64,000 nt of DNA from Acidovorax benzenivorans. Lineage in GTDB: Bacteria > Pseudomonadota > Gammaproteobacteria > Burkholderiales > Burkholderiaceae_C. A program made the translations under genes and the position numbers. The notes beneath the pieces are model-generated. The model worked only from the letters and a program-made list of their open reading frames with translations. It was not told the origin of the DNA and made no database searches. The stretch lies in contig NZ_JAPCKI010000002.1 in assembly GCF_028680575.1 (NCBI RefSeq), forward strand, positions 310,001 to 374,000, written 5' to 3'. Numbering within the stretch: the first letter of the stretch is position 1; the number at the start of each line of letters is the position of its first letter. Positions 1-6,826 of this stretch are shown here, one piece after another.

Positions 1-1
1 C

Positions 2-136
2 GTGCCGCCTGGCACACAAGTGCACGCCAGCCTGGCCGATTTTGTGGACCAGTTGCTGCCGGTGATGCCAGGCCCCGCAGCCGCCGTGGCCGCAGCGCCT
101 TTGCCGCTGTCGGGACATGGCATGGCGGCATCTTGA
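2..136 (+). CDS. C-terminal end of a protein cut by the window start (possibly GmhB)
   Basis: An open frame enters from the left edge and stops at TGA 134-136, leaving 44 residues that begin VPPGTQVHASLADFVDQLL. The tail is Ala/Pro rich. In Comamonadaceae the gene just before this type of plsC is often gmhB (D-glycero-D-manno-heptose 1,7-bisphosphate phosphatase), whose end has a similar LxxFxDxLL helix. That naming is inference from gene order; too little is present to show a catalytic motif. Confidence 0.4.
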   Translation: MPPGTQVHASLADFVDQLLPVMPGPAAAVAAAPLPLSGHGMAAS

Positions 137-137
137 T

Positions 138-180
138 GCTATTTAATTGATAGCTGTTGGCGCATATCCCACTTGCGCTT
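138..180 (+). repeat. Dispersed 'gctat...agctg..gcgc' repeat, copy 1
   Basis: Intergenic copy of a short repeat whose core reads roughly gctat-(A/T run)-gatagctg-(2-3 nt)-gcgc, followed by a tgcgctt half. It lies between the upstream stop codon and plsC. Related copies were seen near 1093, 2569, 10713, 41694, 45905, 53535, 54312 and 62326. A longer plsC frame would begin with TTG inside this repeat, which argues against that longer start. Confidence 0.6.
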
Positions 181-200
181 GCGGCCAAAAAGACATTCCA

Positions 201-974
201 ATGGCTCTTCTCCGTTCTGTCATTCACCTTCTCTGGATGGGCATCACCGTGGTGCCCTACGCGCTGGCCATCATGCTGGGCACGCTGCTGGGCGTGCGCG
301 GGGTGCCGCTGTACCGCATCGCGCGGGCCTGGCTGTCGCTGTGCATCAGCGGCGCTCGGGTGGTCCTGGGCATCCGCGCCGAGGTGACCGGCATGGAGAA
401 CCTGCCGCAGGGCGCCAACGAAGGCGCCATCCTGCTGGTCAAGCACCAATCCACGTACGAGACCTTTTTGATGCCGGTGATCATGCCGCACCCCCTGGCC
501 TATGTGTTCAAGAAGGAGCTCCTGCACGTGCCCTTCTTCGGCTGGGCCATCGGGAGGCTGGACATGATCCACATCGACCGCAACCAGCGCACGCAGGCCT
601 TCCACAAGGTGGTGCAGCAGGGCAAGGACCTGCTGGCCAAGGGCATCTGGATCATCATGTTCCCCGAGGGCACGCGCATTGAGCGCGGGCAGAAGGGCAA
701 CTACAAGACCGGCGGCACGCGACTGGCGATTGACACCGGAGCGCCGGTGATTCCGATTGCCGTGACCTCGGCCAAGGTGTGGCCGCGCAAGGCCTTCATC
801 AAACGCCCAGGCGTGGTGGACGTGTCGATTGGCAAGCCCATCTCCAGCGTGGGGCGCCAGCCCGACGAGCTGATGCGCGAGGTGGAGGCCTGGATCGAGG
901 CCGAGATGCGCCGCCTGGACCCGGATGCGTACCCGGCCCCCGAGGCCAAAGCAACAGCCCCTGGCGGGAAGTAA
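201..974 (+). CDS. plsC: 1-acyl-sn-glycerol-3-phosphate acyltransferase
   Basis: 257-residue inner-membrane acyltransferase of the LPLAT/PlsC family, expected to add the second acyl chain to lysophosphatidate in phospholipid synthesis. Visible motifs: an N-terminal hydrophobic segment (about residues 5-35), the catalytic block around His82 (KHQSTYE, giving H-x4-E rather than the usual H-x4-D), and the glycerol-phosphate-binding block FPEGTR at 154-159. ATG 201 is chosen because the longer frame starts with TTG inside a repeat. It is followed after 13 nt by the metallopeptidase gene, so the two are probably cotranscribed. The family is clear; the exact acyl acceptor is not. Confidence 0.85.
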   Translation: MALLRSVIHLLWMGITVVPYALAIMLGTLLGVRGVPLYRIARAWLSLCISGARVVLGIRAEVTGMENLPQGANEGAILLVKHQSTYETFLMPVIMPHPLAYVFKKELLHVPFFGWAIGRLDMIHIDRNQRTQAFHKVVQQGKDLLAKGIWIIMFPEGTRIERGQKGNYKTGGTRLAIDTGAPVIPIAVTSAKVWPRKAFIKRPGVVDVSIGKPISSVGRQPDELMREVEAWIEAEMRRLDPDAYPAPEAKATAPGGK

Positions 975-987
975 AGCCACCACTGTG

Positions 988-1947
988 ATGCAGCGGCTTG
1001 TGCAGTTGGCGCTCGACCTGTTTGACCCACCGGGTGCGCCTGCAGCAGCCCCCAGCCCCGTGGTTGCGGGTTTGATGCCAAATCAGCCGCAGGCGCTAGT
1101 CAATCAAGCGCCAGTAGCTCCTAAAACTATAGTGATCCGCCCCGCAGCGCCAGCGGTGCCGCTGCCCTCGCTGTTGTCGCCCGCCGAGTTCCGCCACCCT
1201 CAAGCCAGCCGTGAGGTGCTGCTGGGCGATGCCGTCGTGGCCTATGCCCTGCAACGCGCGCGGCGCCGCAGCATCGGCTTTACCGTGGGGGCCGATGGCC
1301 TGTCGGTGCGGGCCCCCAGCTGGGTGACGCTGGGCGCAGTGGATGCCGCGCTGCGCGAGAAGTCCGACTGGATCCTGCGCAAGCTGTCCGAAGCGCGCGA
1401 GCGCCAGCAGCGCATGGAGGGGGGGCGCATTGTCTGGGCCCATGGCGCAGAGCTGCCCTATCTGGGCGAGCCGCTGAGGCTGGTACTGGACCCCAGCCAC
1501 GGGTTTGCAGGCAAAGGTGGAGCGCTGGTGGCTGCGGTGGAGCCGGGCGGCTCTGCCACGCTCAGTCTGCACATCGGCTTGCCCCACAGCGCCAGCCCTG
1601 CACAGGTCCGCGACGCTGTGCAGGCCTGGCTCATGCGCGACGCGCGCCGCCACTTCATCGAACGGCTGGACCACTTTGCACCGCTGCTGGGTGTGCGCTG
1701 GGCCAGCCTGCGCCTGTCGAACGCCAACACCCGCTGGGGCAGCGCCAAGGCCGACGGCTCCATCCGCCTGAACTGGCGCCTGCTGCACTACCGCCCGGCC
1801 GTCATCGACTACGTGGTGGCGCACGAACTGGCCCACCTGCGCGTGATGGATCACAGCCCACGCTTTTGGGACACCGTGGCCACCGTGGTGCCTGATTACG
1901 CCCAGCTGCGCAGCCGCCTGCGCGATGAACCGGCGCCTGTATGGTGA
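988..1947 (+). CDS. YgjP-type (DUF45) zinc metallopeptidase
   Basis: 319-residue protein of the YgjP/SprT-like metal-dependent hydrolase family. The C-terminal half has HELAH at 279-283 and a third ligand His289 (MDHSPRFW), the family's zinc-binding arrangement, preceded by the conserved NTRWGSAK segment. The first 75 residues are Pro/Ala-rich and look like a linker; part of it (about residues 36-49) is encoded by a dispersed repeat. ATG 988 sits 13 nt after the plsC stop; an upstream in-frame ATG at 925 would overlap plsC and adds only low-complexity residues. Cytoplasmic; substrate unknown. Confidence 0.8.
   Translation: MQRLVQLALDLFDPPGAPAAAPSPVVAGLMPNQPQALVNQAPVAPKTIVIRPAAPAVPLPSLLSPAEFRHPQASREVLLGDAVVAYALQRARRRSIGFTVGADGLSVRAPSWVTLGAVDAALREKSDWILRKLSEARERQQRMEGGRIVWAHGAELPYLGEPLRLVLDPSHGFAGKGGALVAAVEPGGSATLSLHIGLPHSASPAQVRDAVQAWLMRDARRHFIERLDHFAPLLGVRWASLRLSNANTRWGSAKADGSIRLNWRLLHYRPAVIDYVVAHELAHLRVMDHSPRFWDTVATVVPDYAQLRSRLRDEPAPVW
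1093..1133 (-). repeat. Dispersed repeat copy 2, inside the metallopeptidase gene
   Basis: The bottom strand reads a core matching the repeat family (actatag-ttttag-gagctactggcgcttgat). The copy is in frame and encodes about 14 residues of the N-terminal Pro/Ala linker, so it adds no stop codon and lies outside the catalytic domain. Confidence 0.55.
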
Positions 1948-2030
1948 ATCCCCCCTGAGTCGCCTGCGGCGCCTTCCCCCCAAGGGGACGACGCCCTTGC
2001 TCGGCGTCTCTCGCCTAGGCCGCGTCCATT
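1948..2030. repeat. Intergenic 'ccccctgagtcgc' repeat, copy A
   Basis: C/G-rich block beginning ccccctgagtcgc and containing ccttccccccaagggg, with a cccttgctcggcg tail. A second copy in the same orientation is at 39704-39790, and an inverted partial match is at 4238-4280. The pyrimidine/purine box can fold into a small hairpin. Function unknown; it fills the gap between the metallopeptidase and rhodanese genes. Confidence 0.6.
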
Positions 2031-2067
2031 GAAACGTTGTGACGAAACCCCTGAAAGGACAGAACCC

Positions 2068-2490
2068 ATGACAACTACGCTCCCTTCCGTTTCCCCCGCC
2101 CAAGGCTATGCAGGCGACGTCACGCCCCAGCAGGCCTGGCAGTGGGTACAGGCCGGGCAGGCCGTGCTGGTGGATGTGCGCAGCGATGCAGAACGCGAGT
2201 GGGTGGGGTACGTGCCCGGCGCTGCCGCCGTAGCCTGGAAACAATGGCCGGGAATGGCGATGAACGCCGACTTTGATGCCCAGATGCGCACCGCTGTGCC
2301 CGAGGGCGGGCGGGCCGTGCTGCTGTGCCGCAGCGGCGTGCGCTCCATCGCCGCCGCGCGCCGCGCCACCGAGCTGGGCATCACGGCGTACAACATCCTG
2401 GAAGGCTTCGAAGGCGATGCCGATGCGCAGGGCCAGCGCGGCAAGAAGGGCGGCTGGCGCTTTCATGGCCTGCCGTGGAAACAAGGCTGA
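2068..2490 (+). CDS. Single-domain rhodanese-like sulfurtransferase
   Basis: 140-residue cytoplasmic protein made of one rhodanese domain. The N-terminal half has the VDVRSDAEREWVGYVPGA segment typical of the domain, and the active-site loop CRSGVRS places the persulfide-forming cysteine at Cys87. ATG 2068 is preceded by a GAAAGGA ribosome-binding site at good spacing; an upstream in-frame start at 2029 adds only 13 residues of no family resemblance. The gene stands alone and converges on kbp. Likely a sulfur carrier or thiosulfate sulfurtransferase; substrate not predictable. Confidence 0.85.
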   Translation: MTTTLPSVSPAQGYAGDVTPQQAWQWVQAGQAVLVDVRSDAEREWVGYVPGAAAVAWKQWPGMAMNADFDAQMRTAVPEGGRAVLLCRSGVRSIAAARRATELGITAYNILEGFEGDADAQGQRGKKGGWRFHGLPWKQG

Positions 2491-2568
2491 CGGCTTGCCC
2501 CCACGTTCCGCCGCTGCGCGGGTCACTGCCCGCCGGGGGGGGGGGCCATGCTGGGGCGTCTCGGCGAT
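2491..2568. repeat. Intergenic GC-rich repeat-like block
   Basis: Contains cccccacgttccgccgctgcgcgggtc-type sequence followed by a run of ten G residues. It resembles the ccccctgagtcgc family in composition and in its C/G boxes but is not a clean copy. No open frame of note. It leads directly into the hairpin at 2586-2628. Confidence 0.4.
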
Positions 2569-2585
2569 AAAAACAGCTATCAAAA

Positions 2586-2628
2586 AAAGAGCTGCTAGCG
2601 CTTGATAGACAAGCGCTAGCAGCTCTTT
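2586..2628. terminator. Perfect 19-bp hairpin between convergent genes (repeat copy 3)
   Basis: 2586-2604 (AAAGAGCTGCTAGCGCTTG) and 2610-2628 are perfect inverted repeats around a 5-nt loop. The left arm is preceded by A residues, and the right arm ends in CTTT, so the stem could act for both the rhodanese gene (top strand) and kbp (bottom strand, where the A-run reads as a T-run). The arms are two inverted halves of the dispersed repeat family, so the repeat itself seems to serve as the terminator. Confidence 0.7.
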
Positions 2629-2648
2629 GGTCTTGAAGTGACGAGAAC

Positions 2649-3137
2649 TTACTTGGCCAACGGGGGGATTCGGAGTTTCTGGCCGGGGTAGATCTTGTCG
2701 GGGTGGCTCAGCATGGGCTTGTTGGCCTCGAAGATCACGGGGTACTTGTTGGCGTCGCCATAGAACTTCTTGGCAATGGCGCTGAGCGTGTCGCCACGCA
2801 CCACGTCGTGGTACTGGGCTTCGGGCTCGGGGTTGGTGACGTCCATCAGGTTCTCGACGCTGGTCACACTGGCCACGTTGCCGCAGCACAGGGTGATCTT
2901 TTCCTTGGCGGCCTGTGTGGGGGCGGTGCCCTTCACGGTGACTTTGCCTTCGGGGCCTTCAAAGGCCACCTGCACGTTGCTGGCGCCCAGGTTCTGGGCC
3001 GTGATGTAGGTCTCGATGGCCTTGGATGCCTTGGCGTTGAGTTCATCCTGTGTGGGGGCGGCTGCCGTGGCGGCCTGTGCCTCTTTGCCGCCGAACAACT
3101 TTTCGCCGGCTTCCTTGATGAAACTGAAAAGACCCAT
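2649..3137 (-). CDS. kbp: Kbp-type BON-LysM protein (potassium-binding)
   Basis: 162 residues: start MGLFSFIKEAGEKLFGG as in E. coli YgaU/Kbp, then a BON domain (about 35-100) and a C-terminal LysM domain (about 108-160, with YHDVVRGDTLSAIAKKFYG and ending LRIPP). The E. coli protein is a cytoplasmic potassium sensor of 149 residues; this one is slightly longer because of an Ala-rich linker near 20-35. ATG 3137 is preceded on the bottom strand by a strong AGGAGG at 8-9 nt. No signal peptide is seen, so the LysM domain is probably not used to bind the cell wall. Confidence 0.85.
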   Translation of the reverse strand: MGLFSFIKEAGEKLFGGKEAQAATAAAPTQDELNAKASKAIETYITAQNLGASNVQVAFEGPEGKVTVKGTAPTQAAKEKITLCCGNVASVTSVENLMDVTNPEPEAQYHDVVRGDTLSAIAKKFYGDANKYPVIFEANKPMLSHPDKIYPGQKLRIPPLAK

Positions 3138-3303
3138 GTCGTACCTCCTAATGTTGCAGAAACAGGAAGGACCACTGTAGCGGCAATGGGCGGCTGCGGT
3201 GTGTCGGACAGGGGCTCGACACGATTTTTCACAATTCGTGGGCGGGGAGGGGGATGCGGCGGTGGGCTGTCGCCCTCGGGCGGGGTCGGATCGCAAAACT
3301 CGG

Positions 3304-3309
3304 GATAAT
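3304..3309 (+). promoter_or_regulatory. -10 element (GATAAT) close to the coaX start
   Basis: GATAAT ends 7 nt before the A of the coaX ATG at 3317. If this is the -10 box, transcription would begin at or within a base or two of the start codon, giving a leaderless mRNA. No good -35 is visible 16-18 nt upstream, and there is no ribosome-binding site in the short interval, which fits leaderless translation. Confidence 0.4.
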
Positions 3310-3316
3310 CCGCCGC

Positions 3317-4084
3317 ATGACTTTTCTGGCCATCGACGTCGGTAACACCCGTCTCAAATGGGCGTTGTACGACGCTCCCCACCACGGGGCTGCGCTCATT
3401 GCGCATGGCGCCGAGTTTCTGGACCACATCGATCGCCTGGCCGAAGGCAGCTGGGCATCACTACCCCACCCGCAGCGCATGCTGGGCTGTGTGGTGGCGG
3501 GCGATGCCGTCAAACGCCGTGTGCAGGAGCAGATGGAAATCTGGGACGTCACCCCGTCGTGGGTGGTGTCGTCGGCGCAAGAGGCGGGGTTGATCAACGG
3601 CTATGACCACCCCTCGCGCCTGGGCTCGGACCGTTGGGTGGCCATGATCGGTGCACGCCACCATGTGCTGGCGCGTGGCCCCGCGCGGCCCCTGGTGGTC
3701 GTGATGGTGGGCACGGCGGTGACCGTGGAATGCATCGACACCGAAGGCCGTTTCATGGGCGGCCTCATCCTGCCCGGCCACGGCATCATGCTGCGTGCGC
3801 TCGAATCCGGCACCGCCGGCCTGCACGTGCCCACGGGCGAGGTGCGCCCCTTCCCCACCAACACCAGCGACGCACTGACCAGCGGCGGCACCTATGCCAT
3901 CGCAGGCGCCGTCGAGCGCATGTACCAGCACCTGCTGCAGCACTGCGGCCAGGAACCCGTCTGCATGATGACGGGCGGCGCAGGCTGGAAGATGGCGCCC
4001 AGCATGACGCGGCCGTTCGAGCTGGTGGACAACCTGATCTTTGATGGGCTGCTGGAGATAGCCGCGCAGCGGTTTGGGGGCTGA
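3317..4084 (+). CDS. coaX: Type III pantothenate kinase
   Basis: 255 residues, catalysing ATP-dependent phosphorylation of pantothenate, the first step of coenzyme A synthesis. Family signatures: phosphate loop DVGNTR at 7-12, substrate-binding GSDRW at 103-107, VGTAVTVE at 131-138 and GGLILPG near 149. ATG 3317 starts directly at the family's usual N-terminus ([12 protein letters not shown]); the longer frame from 3254 runs into promoter sequence. In many relatives coaX is fused to or follows birA, but here it stands alone, convergent with the TPR gene. Confidence 0.92.
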   Translation: MTFLAIDVGNTRLKWALYDAPHHGAALIAHGAEFLDHIDRLAEGSWASLPHPQRMLGCVVAGDAVKRRVQEQMEIWDVTPSWVVSSAQEAGLINGYDHPSRLGSDRWVAMIGARHHVLARGPARPLVVVMVGTAVTVECIDTEGRFMGGLILPGHGIMLRALESGTAGLHVPTGEVRPFPTNTSDALTSGGTYAIAGAVERMYQHLLQHCGQEPVCMMTGGAGWKMAPSMTRPFELVDNLIFDGLLEIAAQRFGG

Positions 4085-4227
4085 GGGCGGCGGCTGCAGA
4101 CTGCGGTGCGAGAGTTTTGCAGGGGGTATTCGCCCGCCAGAAACCGGAAACCGCTCCAGCCAACCTTTCACTGCGCGGTCTTTGGTGGGACTGCTTTCGT
4201 CACAGATGGTTGAAACGGTTGCTGCTC

Positions 4228-4280
4228 AAAACACCAGCGACCGCCGCGCAAGGGCCGCCCCGCCGCGCTGGCGGTGTCCC
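4228..4280 (-). repeat. Inverted partial copy of the 39.7-kb intergenic repeat
   Basis: The top strand reads ccgcgcaagggccgccccgc followed by cgcgctggcggtgtccccc, which is nearly the reverse complement of 39745-39783. It lies in the gap between the convergent coaX and TPR genes (4085-4282); the rest of that gap shows nothing recognisable. Confidence 0.6.
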
Positions 4281-4282
4281 CC

Positions 4283-5059
4283 TTATTCCTCTTCCAGTTC
4301 AGCCCGCGCCATCTCCACATCCAGCCGCTCCATGGCATCCGTGGGTTCAGCGGCGGCGGCTTTTTCGTAGAGCGCGGTGGCTTCCTTCATCTTCTTGTCG
4401 CCCTCCAGCATGACGAGGGCATTGGCGTACTCAATCATCGCAATCGCCGATCCCGGGTTGAGCTTGAGGGCTTCCTGGAACAGCTTGAGGCCCGTGTCCT
4501 TCTTGGCGCCATAGGTCATGCCGCCAATCAGTGAGCCCACCTTGTCGATCACCTCGGCATGGAAGGCGCCCAGCGCAATGCGCGCATCAGCGTGTTTGGG
4601 CGACAGGGCGATGGCTTTCTCCAACGACTCCTTCACCTTGCCGCCCAACCCCTGCGCCAGCGCCTTGGCCACGCTGATGCCTTGGCTGTAGCGTCCCAGC
4701 GCATAGGCATGCCAGTACCAGGCGTTGGCGTTGTCGGGCTCTTTGGCGGCCTGGGCCTGCGCCCGTTCGGCCACCTGCATGAAAAGGTCCAGGCGCGCCT
4801 TTTCCTTCGGCTCCAGGTAGTTGGCATAGATGGAGGTGGCCTTGTTGGCCGCAGTGATGCCCGCGCCCCCGGCCGCCAGGCCTGCTGCCGCAGCTTTCTC
4901 AAAATCACCGTTGTGGAACAGTGCCCAGGCTTCCAGCGCGGCTGCGTCCTTGGGGCAGGGTTCGGCATCACCGCCATGCAGTCGTGCCCAATGCTTCTTG
5001 ACGCTCGCAGCGTCGAACTGGTAGTCGCCGGCGTGGGGGAAGGGGGTCCATTTGGCCAT
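4283..5059 (-). CDS. TPR-repeat protein, cytoplasmic
   Basis: 258 residues with no signal peptide or membrane segment. The middle and C-terminal parts carry TPR-like helical repeats (DNANAWYWHAYALGRYSQG, SPKHADARIALGAFH, NPGSAIAMIEYANAL, EKAAAAEPTDAMERLDVE), ending in an acidic tail. It resembles the conserved TPR family near fatty-acid and PHA genes in beta-proteobacteria. The ATG at 5059 is followed by the conserved-looking MAKWTPFPHAGDYQFD. It lies 54 nt after the TetR gene on the same strand and may be cotranscribed with it. Function unknown; such repeats usually mediate protein contacts. Confidence 0.65.
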   Translation of the reverse strand: MAKWTPFPHAGDYQFDAASVKKHWARLHGGDAEPCPKDAAALEAWALFHNGDFEKAAAAGLAAGGAGITAANKATSIYANYLEPKEKARLDLFMQVAERAQAQAAKEPDNANAWYWHAYALGRYSQGISVAKALAQGLGGKVKESLEKAIALSPKHADARIALGAFHAEVIDKVGSLIGGMTYGAKKDTGLKLFQEALKLNPGSAIAMIEYANALVMLEGDKKMKEATALYEKAAAAEPTDAMERLDVEMARAELEEE

Positions 5060-5113
5060 GGTGTGTGTCTCCGGAAGTTCTTGTTGGTGGGTGTCTGTGG
5101 CGGGTGGGCTGTA

Positions 5114-5776
5114 TCAGCCTGGCGCTGTGGCGTAGGCGCCGACCAGCTGCAGCAGGTGGGCCCGCTGGCCGCTTTCGAGGTAGGGCATGAGCAGGTTCAG
5201 CACGTGGTGGGCACCACGCAGCAGCGCGGCCTGGGCGCTTTCGGGCTCCAGCGCGCGGCGTGGGTCGCGCACGTACTCAAAACTGAGCCAGTAGGTCAGC
5301 ACCACGACCATGCTGGTGGCGGTGGCCTCCAGCTCGCGCGAGTCGATGTGCAGCGCGTCAGCGCGCGCCATGCCGTCCAGTAAGGCGCGTACGGCGCGGG
5401 TCTTGTTCTTTAGGATGGCCTGGAAGTGGGTTTCCAGGCGCCGGTTCTTGGACAGCAGGTCGTTGAGATCGCGGTACAGAAAACGGTACTGCCAGATCAG
5501 CTCGAACAGCGAGTGCATGAAGAACCAGGCGTCCTCCACATTTCGCACGCCATCGGCGGCGGCCAGCAGTTCGGTGAGCGAGCTTTCGTAGCGATCAAAC
5601 AGCGCGTTGATCAACTCGTCCTTGGCGGGGTAGTGGTAGTACAGGTTGCCAGGGCTGATGCGCAGCTCGGCCGAAATCAGGGTGGTGGAGACGTTGGGTT
5701 CGCCGAACCGGTTGAACAGGTCCAGCGTGACTTCCAGAATGCGTTCTGCGGTGCGGCGTGGCGCTTTCTTCACCAT
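5114..5776 (-). CDS. TetR-family transcriptional regulator
   Basis: 220 residues. An N-terminal helix-turn-helix (about 15-60) has RILEVTLDLFNRFGEPNVST and the TetR recognition-helix signature SPGNLYYHYPAKDELI; the rest is the all-helical ligand domain. Start at ATG 5776 (MVKKAPRRTAERI) rather than 5866, because the extra 30 residues have no family resemblance. It sits between a TPR gene and the phasin gene on the same strand, and upstream of the divergently read acyl-CoA reductase, so an acyl-CoA or lipid-storage ligand is a reasonable guess. Confidence 0.8.
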   Translation of the reverse strand: MVKKAPRRTAERILEVTLDLFNRFGEPNVSTTLISAELRISPGNLYYHYPAKDELINALFDRYESSLTELLAAADGVRNVEDAWFFMHSLFELIWQYRFLYRDLNDLLSKNRRLETHFQAILKNKTRAVRALLDGMARADALHIDSRELEATATSMVVVLTYWLSFEYVRDPRRALEPESAQAALLRGAHHVLNLLMPYLESGQRAHLLQLVGAYATAPG

Positions 5777-5925
5777 GTGTGCGGGCCCCTTCGCGTCGTT
5801 GTGTGTCGTTGTTGTGTTGTCTCTGATGGCTACTCTAACCCACGCGGTCATGCTGCAGTGCGACATGGATGTGGGGTGCGTATGCAGTACCTAGGCTGCT
5901 TGTAGCGCACTTCATGGGTTTCACC

Positions 5926-5969
5926 AAAAAAAGAAAAGCGGTCCAAACGCCGTGGCGCGTGGACCGCTT
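5926..5969 (-). terminator. Rho-independent terminator of the phasin gene
   Basis: Inverted repeat 5936-5945 / 5960-5969 (AAGCGGTCCA with TGGACCGCTT) with a GC-rich loop. Read on the bottom strand the stem is followed by TTTTCTTTTTTT (complement of 5926-5937). This is a classic intrinsic terminator 36 nt beyond the phasin stop codon. Confidence 0.85.
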
Positions 5970-6005
5970 GGAGCGGGCTGAGTGCTTGCCAGCGGCAAGC
6001 CGTGA

Positions 6006-6599
6006 TCAGCTGGCCGATGGCGTGCTGGTGGCTGCGTCGGCAGCGGCACGTGTTGCCGTTTTCTTGGCCGCAGCCTTCTTGGCGGGGGCCTTGGCTGCGG
6101 GCTTGGCGGCTGCCTTTGCAGGAGCCGCTTTCTTGGCCGCAGCCTTCTTGGCGGGGGCCTTGGCTGCGGGCTTGGCAGCAACTTTGGCGGGTGCGGCCTT
6201 GCTGCCCTTGGCCAGGGCGTCCACACGGGCGCTCAGGGCTTCCAGGTCGCGGGCCGAGGGCACGCCCAGCTTGGCCAGGGCCTTGGCCACGCGGTCTTCA
6301 AAGATGTTTTCGAGCTTGTCCCACTGGCCCTGGGCCTTGGAGCCGATGTCGCTGGCCATGGTGGTCACACGGCTGGTGGCTTCGGTGATCTTTTCTTCGG
6401 CCACGGCCTGGGTCTTGCGCTGGATGGTCAGGCCTTCCTTGACCAAGGCCTCAAACACCTTGCCGCCTTCTTCTTGCGCCTTGGAGAAGGCCCCCAGGCC
6501 AGCCAGCCAGATTTGTTGGGCGGAGTCCTTGACGGTGCTGGACAGTTGGGCGTTGCTCTTTTTCTTGTCGGCGCTGAGTTTCTGCAGTTTCTTGACCAT
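6006..6599 (-). CDS. Phasin-family protein with Ala/Lys-rich tail
   Basis: 197 residues. The N-terminal 125 residues match the PhaF/PhaI-type phasin family (SAQQIWLAGLGAFSKAQEEG, KVFEALVKEG), proteins that coat polyhydroxyalkanoate granules. Residues about 135-190 are a histone-H1-like Ala/Lys/Pro tail that in PhaF binds DNA and links granules to the nucleoid. The tail comes from a tandem duplication: two perfect 47-bp direct repeats at 6061-6107 and 6130-6176, offset by 69 bp (23 codons). The gene has its own terminator and lies divergent to the acyl-CoA reductase, with 227 bp between them. Confidence 0.85.
   Translation of the reverse strand: MVKKLQKLSADKKKSNAQLSSTVKDSAQQIWLAGLGAFSKAQEEGGKVFEALVKEGLTIQRKTQAVAEEKITEATSRVTTMASDIGSKAQGQWDKLENIFEDRVAKALAKLGVPSARDLEALSARVDALAKGSKAAPAKVAAKPAAKAPAKKAAAKKAAPAKAAAKPAAKAPAKKAAAKKTATRAAADAATSTPSAS
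6061..6176. repeat. Tandem 69-bp repeat in the phasin tail
   Basis: 47-bp perfect direct repeats at 6061-6107 and 6130-6176 within a 69-bp period. They keep the reading frame and encode two copies of an AKPAAKAPAKKAAAKK-like unit, so tail length may vary between strains by slippage. Confidence 0.85.
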
Positions 6600-6826
6600 G
6601 GGGCCTCCGTTGTGCGGTTGGTTGGATTTGCCGGGGCGGTTTGCCTCTGACGCATGGCCGCACTGTACGCCGCACGGCGCGCAAGGTGTAGGCGTGCGCT
6701 CCTAAAAATGTAGAGCGTGCCATCTAGCGGGGGCGTTCGCTGGCCGCCTAGTATCGGCGCGGGTTTCTGCTGAATCGGGGTGCGCAGGCCTTGCGCAAGA
6801 ATGAAGCTATCTCAGAGGAGTTATCC

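Noticed and set aside
1096..2889. 597-residue open frame on the bottom strand
   Set aside because: It lies antisense across the metallopeptidase and rhodanese genes, both with clear motifs. Its own sequence is Arg/His/Gly-rich low complexity, as expected from a shadow frame in GC-rich DNA.
2703..3308. 201-residue top-strand frame opposite kbp
   Set aside because: Antisense to a gene with clear BON and LysM domains and a strong ribosome-binding site; Gly/Val-rich shadow frame.
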